NCBI GenBank assembly: GCA_016987375.1
Contig: PJRA01000473.1
Span: 168,157-179,967, forward strand
DNA length: 11,811 nt
Origin: Brachionus koreanus
Lineage: Eukaryota; Rotifera; Eurotatoria; Ploima; Brachionidae
Direction of reading: 5' to 3'
Positions 1 through 6,540 of this stretch are shown here, piece by piece. Made by a program: the position numbers and the translations under genes. How positions within the stretch are numbered: position 1 is the stretch's first letter; every line of letters starts with the position of its first letter. Under the pieces are notes generated by a model that saw only the letters and a program-made list of their open reading frames with translations, searched no databases and was not told the origin of the DNA.

Positions 1-173
1 TAACCGGTTATACATTTTAACCGGTTTTGATAACCGGTTATACATTTTAACCGGTTTTGATAACCGGTTATACATTTTAACCGGTTTTGATAACCGGTTA
101 TACATTTTAACCGGTTTTGATAACCGGTTATACATCTTAACCGGCTCAAAACTTAACCGGTTAAAAACCGGTT
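1..173. repeat. 30-bp tandem minisatellite with paired AACCGGTT octamers
   Basis: Four identical 30-bp units fill 1-120. A fifth, diverged unit runs to 150, and degenerate half-units continue to about 173. Each unit is two related halves: one starts with the perfect palindrome TAACCGGTTA, and the other contains TTAACCGGTTTT. Exact AACCGGTT occurs 11 times (two per unit in 1-120, then at 122, 155 and 166), with one variant, AACCGGCT, at 139. Octamer starts alternate 17 and 13 bp apart. The array begins at or before the window edge, so its full length is unknown. It is strikingly rich in CpG (CCGG) against an AT-rich background. It may be a satellite, or subterminal repeats of a DNA transposon. 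Confidence 0.97.
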
Positions 174-299
174 CCATCTAACCAGTCGACCAACCCTACG
201 GTAGAAACAAAAATAACGAAAAGTCTACTATAGTCGGCTTATGTTAGTCTTCCTGCTTTGTCAGTTTAGTTAAACTAAACTTGACCGTAGAAAATTAAG
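174..299. other. Gene-free spacer with a 17-bp perfect palindrome at 264-280
   Basis: No open frame of note lies between the minisatellite and the LINE tail. The segment is less AT-rich than the rest of the window. At 264-280 there is a perfect palindrome: arms GTTTAGTT and AACTAAAC around a central A. CTACGGTAGAAA near 197 and GACCGTAGAAAA near 283 look alike, but this is too short to call a repeat. Confidence 0.5.
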
Positions 300-1668
300 T
301 ATTATTATTATTTGTTGTCAATAATATTATAGAATTGAAAAGTATGTAGCTGCTATTTAATTATATTTCTTATTTATTTATTTTCACAACTCCTTCATAA
401 TCTAACTATTAGTAGTAGTTCTTGCTGCGACATCTAACATGTACAGTGTCTGAGCCCATCATCGCCGATTGGACGTGTAGTGTGCTGTTGAATTTACCTA
501 AAGCCATTTTAAAATTAGCGGTTGACTTGGATTTAACCACATTTTTTGGCAACTTATTCCAATGCGGAACTACTCTGTTGGAGAAAAAATCTCCCTTGAG
601 TCCGATACTATCTCCTCTTAACGCCTCGGCCAGACCCTTGTTTTCTGATCTATTCAATAGAATCTTGACCAAGCTTAAATTTTCTATTCCATTCACTAAT
701 TTGTACATTTCAATCAAGTCCCCACTCACTCTTCTTTCACTCACTTTTGTCAGTCCTAATTTCGTCAACCTCATTTCATAAGACATATTTCTTAGAGACA
801 AAGGTATTTTTGTGGTCGTCTCTTGAACCTTTTCCAGCGCATTTATATCCCTTTTCATACTTGGATTCCAAACCTGCACTGCGTAATCTAGATGAAGTCT
901 TACAATGGATATTCATAATCTTAGCCACAGTCTTTACTTACTACTTGTAAAAAAGTCCCCTACTCGCTTTTGCACAAGCATTTTCATCACTAGGCGGGTC
1001 CACTTTAAATCTGATGAAACCATCACTCCAATATCCCTCTCACTCTCTGTGGTCGCTAGTATAACATTCGAGTTGCTTTTTTGGGTATATTTATGCCTTT
1101 CATTTAGTCTGCCGAAATGCATTACTTTACATTTGTTAGCATTTGTTCCCTTACGCCATATCTCTATGCATTGACATACTGCATACAGATCTTTCTGTAA
1201 TATCGCTCTCTCATAAACTCTATTAACTATGCTGAGTAATATTTAATCATCTGCATACAATTCCATTCTATTTGAAACGCATTCAGGGAGATCATTTATG
1301 TACAGAACAAAAAGCAGGGGTCCAAGTACAGACCCCTTCGGAACTCCACTCAGTACCCTTGACCATCTAGAAACTACATCAGCAAGAACTCGTTGAGTTC
1401 TCATACTCAAAAAGTCTTCGAACCACCTTACTATTTTCTTACTACCTTACCCATAACCACGTAGTTCATTAAGAAGTCGTTGATGCGTTGCAGTATCAAA
1501 AGCCTTTGAGAAGTCTAATAGTATTTCGTCCACACTGTAACCTTTTGCCAACTCAATTGTGATCAAATCAAGCATTTCAAGTAGTTTCGTGACACATCCT
1601 TTCTTTAAAACAAATCCATGTTTACTTCCAATTATAAGATTATTCTCTTGTAAGTAAAACTTAAAAAT
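300..1668 (-). mobile_element. 5'-truncated non-LTR retrotransposon (LINE copy 1, CR1/L2/jockey-like)
   Basis: Read on the minus strand, 1671 down to 409 is one continuous frame with the palm, thumb and C-terminal region of a LINE reverse transcriptase. About 100 nt of 3' UTR follow, then a TAA-type microsatellite tail at 300-311. The 5' part (endonuclease and first RT motifs) is missing, and the sequence turns to plain AT-rich DNA near 1668. This is the usual outcome of incomplete target-primed reverse transcription. No target-site duplication could be seen by eye. The RT motifs place it in the CR1/L2/jockey group of LINEs; the exact clade cannot be set from this fragment. Confidence 0.93.
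373..382 (-). promoter_or_regulatory. Overlapping AATAAA polyadenylation signals of LINE copy 1
   Basis: On the minus strand AATAAA occurs twice (373-378 and 377-382), about 30 nt after the reverse transcriptase stop at 409-411. The position suits the element's 3' UTR, though AATAAA is common by chance in DNA this AT-rich. Confidence 0.4.
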
Positions 1669-1671
1669 TTT
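409..1671 (-). pseudogene. Reverse transcriptase, C-terminal half, of LINE copy 1 (inactivated)
   Basis: This would be the RNA-templated DNA polymerase of a LINE. In order from 1671: an HGF motif at 1612-1620; LDFSKAFDT (motif A region) around 1495-1527; [14 protein letters not shown] (motif B region) at 1309-1350; INDLPE at 1282-1299; the catalytic YADD box at 1246-1257; KCKVMHFG near 1111-1134; and the C-terminal HLDYAVQVWNP near 859-894 followed by ERRVSGDLIEMYKLVNG. Four in-frame stops break it: 1447-1449 (right after RGYG), 1243-1245 (directly after YADD), 934-936 and 913-915. The stretch around 913-960 is poorly conserved and about five residues short of the family pattern, so compensating small indels are likely there. 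The final 156 residues (409-879) remain open. The copy cannot make active enzyme. Confidence 0.93.
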
Positions 1672-2247
1672 TCAATTATTATTTTGGTTTCTCAATTAAA
1701 AAAAATTTCTAATTTATCAAATGAACAAAGTTTATTCAAAATTTAAAATATTAGTAAAAACTTGAAAAATAAGTTTCAGTAATGATCTGTGATTTTTTTT
1801 TACAATTCAAAGTCATTCAAAGTTAAAGTCACTTTTTAAAGTCACTTTACCTTCCACGAGACATATATCACGAATTACTTCTTTTGGTAATAGACATTTT
1901 CCAAAAATGAGCCTTAACTTTCAAGATATCAGAATTTAGAAATTAATCATTAAAATTTCATTTGAAATTTCAATTAACTCGAATAAAACAAATTTAATCA
2001 ATGGTTCTAAACTTTATTAATAATTTAAAATTTTTTTCTTTTTGCCTTGTAAACAATAGTGCATTATTTTTCGATTTCGAAATTTTTCTTACTAAGAAAT
2101 TTTCTAATGTGAATTTTACAACAAAGGAAAAAAATAAAACTCTGAATGTCTTTCAAAATCAATAAATCTTTTTTTCCAAAATTCACAATGGTAAAAATTT
2201 AAATTATTTGAAGGTTAATCTTTTCATTTGACTAATTTTTAAAAAAA
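1672..2247. other. AT-rich non-coding DNA downstream of the 2248-2693 exon
   Basis: No coding stretch is visible. If the exon at 2248-2693 ends a transcript, this holds its 3' UTR. The nearest AATAAA on the minus strand is at 2013-2018, about 230 nt after the stop codon. I see no nearer canonical signal. Confidence 0.5.
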
Positions 2248-2693
2248 TTATTTGATCAAAATATATTTTTTGTAATTATTATCATTATTTAAATCTGTTA
2301 GATTCCCTAATCGCCATCCACCACTTCCAGACAAATGCCATGATAAACGAAATGGACTAGATTTGTCATGTGTATCTGCTGATCCTTGATTTATTGTTGA
2401 ATCTGGAGCAAATCCAAAGCTTCTACCATCAGTCAGATACCAATAAAATGAACCTTGATAACTAGGTAAGTTAATATCTGTTGGAATCAATACTGCATGG
2501 CAATTAGCGCATGATATCAAAAGAAGATTATCTGAATCTGTTAATCCACCAGCTGCACAAAGCACTGAGTTACTAGTACATTGGCTTTTTATATTTGCTA
2601 GTTCTGTCATCGATGTGGCATGCGAATAGTAGTGATCGTAAACCAAGCTGTGGCCAGATCCAATTAATTTATCCAAGGAATAATCAGGTGATT
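2248..2693 (-). CDS. Terminal exon encoding an intact four-cysteine C-terminal domain
   Basis: The acceptor is the AG at 2694-2695, after a T-rich tract ending in TTATTAAG. The exon starts with two bases of a split codon (phase 1) and gives 147 further residues before the TAA at 2248-2250. The product has four cysteines (SQC, VLC, then SCANC). Its motifs include FYWYLTDG, GRSFGFAPDSTI and RLSWHLSGSGGWRLGN, and it ends YKKYILIK. There is no EGF-like module, membrane segment or GPI-type tail. I do not recognise a named family. I recall similar C-termini in rotifer extracellular proteins but cannot verify this. The phase-1 acceptor fits a donor from the cysteine-rich gene upstream: joined to exon 17 it gives 953 visible residues in frame. 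It may be that gene's true or alternative 3' end, or the remains of a separate gene. The unbroken frame argues that it is functional. Confidence 0.7.
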
Positions 2694-3684
2694 CTTAATA
2701 ATAATAATGTAAAAGATTATTTATTTTCTTTAAATTTAGATCAGACTATAAAAATTTCGGAGAAAAAAAATACATAAACCATTCTTTTTAAAAAAAATCA
2801 AATGCAATATTTTTTAATAAAGCATCTAACTTTTCAAAAATATTCCTTCATTTAATGTATTATTTAAAAGTCTTGTTAAAAAAGAGGAAAATTTTACAGC
2901 TTAATTTTGATCAATTTTAATGAACCTGATAAAATTTTTCTTCATTTTTAAAATAATTCAAAATTACTACAAGCCTGATCTTCACATTGTTTGACTAACT
3001 CTATTAATCATTATTAGAAAAAAAAATTATTTTAGCTTTAATTGGAAAAATCTTGATCCAATTCTAAATTATTTAAAAATTACTGTTTGAATTTTGTTGG
3101 CCTTTGATCATCCAAAACTTTCCATTTAAAATATCTTGATGATAAGAAAGTGATTTATAAGTGACACATTGGTTATTTTTGAAATTGGCAAATTTGCAAA
3201 TATTATTTTTAAAACAATGAGCCATGCATTCAATTCGACTTCTCAATTTCTTGCTTTCATTTATTTCAGTGACAGAATCAAAATATTTTTGTTCAATTTG
3301 ATCGGTTATTTTAACAAATACCGATTCTTTTTGATAAAATTGGTCATAAAATTTTTTTTTTTTTAAATTAAAAAAAAAATACCCATTTTATTAATATTGA
3401 TCAAAGTATTGGCAAGTAATAGAAAAACATTAATTTTTGGAAAAAACATTTTTAGATTGGTAAAAATCGTCTAAAATAAAATTAAAAAGAATAAATGAAT
3501 ATTGAGAATCCTAAATCGTTAAATAAAAATTAGATTAATCTTTAAAAATTTTATTCATTAATTCAAGCCATACATGACTAAATTTTTTAACATGTCACAT
3601 GTCACATAACAATTTTACAAATTAATTCAATAAATGAATATCTAAAGGCACCGTTAAATTCCTCAAAGTCCTTTTCTTTTTCAG

Positions 3685-3797
3685 TCTATTTTAAAAGATA
3701 TAGACGAGAACCTAGCCTTTAATTCCCATGTTATAAAAGTCAAACATGTTGTAATTTCAATTAGTGTTCATTTTAAAACAATAGTGGATGAAATAAG
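3685..3797 (+). other. Candidate orphan exon on the plus strand, 37 codons
   Basis: A strong acceptor (pyrimidine-rich TCCTTTTCTTTTTCAG, AG at 3683-3684) is followed by 113 open nt. These encode SILKDIDENLAFNS and then HVIKVKHVVISISVHFKT, and end at AAATAAG before GTAATT, a fair donor. No matching neighbouring exon was found; a second open stretch at about 3815-3887 is in another frame. I do not recognise the peptide. It could be an exon of a gene on the opposite strand, a relic of a transposon, or chance. Confidence 0.25.
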
Positions 3798-5019
3798 GTA
3801 ATTTAAAATTATCCTGTGCCAACTTCCATGGATCATGACGCTCTAAATTTATTTCTTAAAAATGAATTTTTTGTTAATGAAATATCACGCTAGAATGAAA
3901 GATGATTGTCACAAAACATGAGTTTTGAGTATTGGAAGGATGAAAAATTCATTTTTTAAAAAATAAAATTTCAATTGAAAAAAATCTAGCAACAATTTTC
4001 CAGAATAAAACAATCTAATTAATAAAATTTAAAATAAAACCTTAACGACATTTACTTAAACCATATTTTTCAAAATAATAAAAAAATATTATTTTTGCTA
4101 AAAATGAAATTTTGATTTCCTCGAAACAAAAAAATTGAAATTATTTGATTAAGTTTCTTAAAAAATTAATTTCAATTTCAATATAGGCATCTTTAAATGA
4201 ACAAACGAAAGAAAATGCGGAATTGAGAAATTTTATTTTAACAGCCAAATTAGTTAAAAGACATTATTTTCTAATGGAAAATTTTAACGCTTTAAAACAA
4301 TTTTAAAAACATCAAAAACATAAATCATAAAACTCAATTTAACAAAAAATAAAAAATGTAGTAAAATACCAAATTTGTAAAAACAACATTTAATTGTTTT
4401 GTTTTTGTCGAGTTTGTTCTAAACTAAAAAAAATGAATAGTGCACTCTAAGTAAAACAAATAAGTAATTTAGAGCTTTTTCTAAATTTAATTAATGACAA
4501 AAAATTTTTGAAATTTTTTAAAAGATGCTTTTAATTCAAGATTTGAACAGAGTTTAAAAAAAATAAGTACTTAACTGAAATAACTTCTATAACTATAAAA
4601 CATTTACCAAGCTATCAATTTGTTTTTTTTTTTTAATTTTAGAATAATAAATAATTTTATAAAACTGATCAATTAATCATAATTTTAAATAATTTAATTT
4701 GTAATTTTTTTTTACTAATTTATAATGGGTATAGGATCGATGTTACGAAAAAATCTCTCGAAAAAAATTTGGAGGAGATAGAGAAAATTTTAGTCAAAGA
4801 ACTTATTTATTTATGTTTTTTATTTTGAGTTTTTTCATGCGAATTTCTTTCCATTTAGAAATGGCATAGGATTAATCACAATTTATTAAAATATGAAATT
4901 TACTAGATATAATTTTAAAAGATAAAATAAATAAAATCAACTAGATATTTTTATTAACTAATAGAAAAAAAGGGTTCCCGATAAAAAATGAACAACTTCA
5001 GCATCAATTTGATTATTGT

Positions 5020-5112
5020 TTAAAGCAGCTCTTTTGTTTGATCTACACTAGCAGTAATTCTTAATCTAATGAGGTGTATTTTTTCTTCCTCTTCGCTTTC
5101 ATAAATGATTTC
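5020..5112 (-). other. Candidate small acidic open stretch ending in TAA
   Basis: After a possible acceptor (ACAACAG, AG at 5112-5113) a phase-1 frame runs 29 codons to the TAA at 5020-5022. It includes IIYESEEEEKIHL and RITASVDQTKELL. It is less AT-rich than its surroundings and its phase fits the cysteine-rich gene, but there is no cysteine and no known motif. This may be chance, or a decayed terminal exon. Confidence 0.15.
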
Positions 5113-5803
5113 TGTTGTATTGTTTATTTGTTTATTTGTTTACTTATTTAAGCCAGACTTCTCTTCCAACCTTCTTCATTGAAATCAATAAAATAGATCG
5201 AATTGAAATAACCAAACTAATTTTAGAAGAAGCAAAGTTAATGAAAATAAGAAGATTTTTTTCGCGAAAATTGGGAAAAACTTACATTTGAAAAGATAAT
5301 CAATGACATTTACTGACTTTAATGTCTAATAAAACCAGCAAATGGCAAGCAATCATTTTCGAATTGAAAAAGTTTTACCACATTATAAAAATTTCATCTC
5401 ACTTTTAGGAAGAATAATGCACATGGAGAAATATTGTTGGAATAATTGGTAACTGAACATACTCATATAATATAATTCGGACTCATAATAAAATTCTTAA
5501 AAAGTTCCCAATGTGAAGAAAAAAATAAAATTTTAAAAAATTTAATTCAATTCCTTTTCTATCTTTTTGCAATTCTAAACAATAAAATAGCTCAAAAAAA
5601 GATGAAAAACGATTTTTTTTTAAAGAAAATATCTCTTAATCAGTTGAAAAAAAAACTTTAAAGCCAATTCTTCTAGCATAAATAAAAAATCTAATTATGA
5701 AAATAAAAAAATTAAGAGAATATTTAAGAAAAAAAAATGGCTGTCGAGTTATAAAGTTATAATAAGTTGACATCAGATTTAAAAAGTAGTTGAAAAATTT
5801 GTT

Positions 5804-6290
5804 TTATTATTATTATTACTGTTGAGCTAAACAGCAAGTTGAATAAATTACTGAGCGTATTGATAGCTTGTTCCAATGGTCTGCAACTCTCTTCGTAAAG
5901 AATGTTTCGCGCACCTAGCAATTTCTAACAAACTCTTTTTCTAAACGTATGATCTCTCTTCTCCTCTGTAATACTGTATTTGCAGGCCGCAAATTTTCCT
6001 CATAATTTTTATTACATCTTATGCTCATTAAACAGAGGTCAATTTAATTAAAATTTTTTTAAATTTTAAACATTTGAATCATATCTACTCTTTTTGTTCT
6101 TTCTTCCAGAGAACTGAAACGTAATTTTAGGAGCCATTCAGCGTAACTAAGATCTTTCAGTTAAAGAACCATCCTTGTTTATCTTTCTTGTACCTTTTCA
6201 ATTTTTTGATTTTCTTTTTTATTTAGAGAATTCTAAACTGTGCAGCATATTCAAGATGAATCCATGAAATCCATTTCTAAATCCATGCTG
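5804..6290 (-). mobile_element. Decayed LINE remnant (copy 2), extreme RT C-terminus with (TAA)5 tail
   Basis: Minus-strand translation in shifting frames shows the ending typical of LINE reverse transcriptases: HLEYAAQF at about 6235-6258, then LEERTKRVDMIQMFKI, then FFTKRVADHWNKLS. It ends directly in five TAA triplets at 5804-5818. These align with HLDYAVQVW, SERRVSGDLIEMYKLVNG and FFSNRVVPHWNKLP of copy 1. Several frameshifts and stops separate the blocks, so it is much older or more decayed than copy 1. The upper boundary near 6290 is approximate. Confidence 0.85.
6218..6223 (-). promoter_or_regulatory. Nearest AATAAA downstream of the exon-19 stop
   Basis: This is the first canonical AATAAA on the minus strand after the stop at 6501-6503, about 280 nt away and inside LINE copy 2. 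If the gene ends at exon 19 it might be polyadenylated using retrotransposon sequence. The chance frequency of the hexamer here is high. Confidence 0.2.
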
Positions 6291-6500
6291 ACGATTAAAA
6301 ATAATATTTTTTTAAAATAAAATTTTCAACTATAAATAAAAAGCTTAAGAAAGCTAAAATTAATTTGTATTTTAAAAATATTTAGAAGCCATTTATATAA
6401 AAGAACAATTCTAATTAAATACAAAAAATTAATTAAAGAATATTAGTATTAATTGTTATTAAAATGGATTGCCAATTAAGATAATTATTATTATTTCATT

Positions 6501-6540
6501 TTATATGGATTGACATCTACTGGTGTTAGTGTCCCAATAA
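6501..6540 (-). CDS. Exon 19: end of module 18 and stop
   Basis: The acceptor TTTTTAAAG (6542-6541) lies after a 57-nt intron. The phase-2 join gives FYWDTNTSRC, then QSI and TAA at 6501-6503. Where other exons of this type have a donor (TGTC|GT...), this one reads TGTCAATC, so translation runs on to a stop three codons later. An alternative donor inside the exon, A|GTAGAT with GT at 6520-6519, would drop the last cysteine and join in frame to the 2248-2693 exon. Confidence 0.68.

Larger units (their letters stand above)
2694..5803. other. Long AT-rich region without a convincing gene
   Basis: Homopolymer A and T runs and stops in all frames dominate. The only open stretches with plausible splice signals are 3685-3797 (plus) and 5020-5112 (minus), listed separately. 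If the 2248-2693 exon belongs to the main gene, this region is intron, far longer than that gene's usual intron of about 60 nt. Confidence 0.6.

Noticed and set aside
422..1174. Open frames on the plus strand over the LINE (119, 67 and 89 codons)
   Set aside because: They are antisense to the clear reverse transcriptase frame and carry no recognisable protein signature.
2595..2777. 60-codon plus-strand frame over the 2248-2693 exon
   Set aside because: Antisense shadow of an intact conserved-looking exon, with no motif of its own.
2940..3012. Minus-strand KQCEDQACSNFEL near a possible acceptor, resembling a broken module start
   Set aside because: Only two cysteines, then an early stop. The match is too short to separate from chance.
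3169..3366. 65-codon plus-strand frame rich in F, I and K
   Set aside because: Its composition is what AT-rich DNA gives by chance: no motif, no splice context, ending in a run of T. It could mimic a membrane segment but has no support.
5109..5288. About 58 open codons on the plus strand (includes EITKLILEEAKLMKIRR)
   Set aside because: No family match, begins in a TTTG/TTTA simple repeat, no start codon until late, no splice partner. Likely chance.
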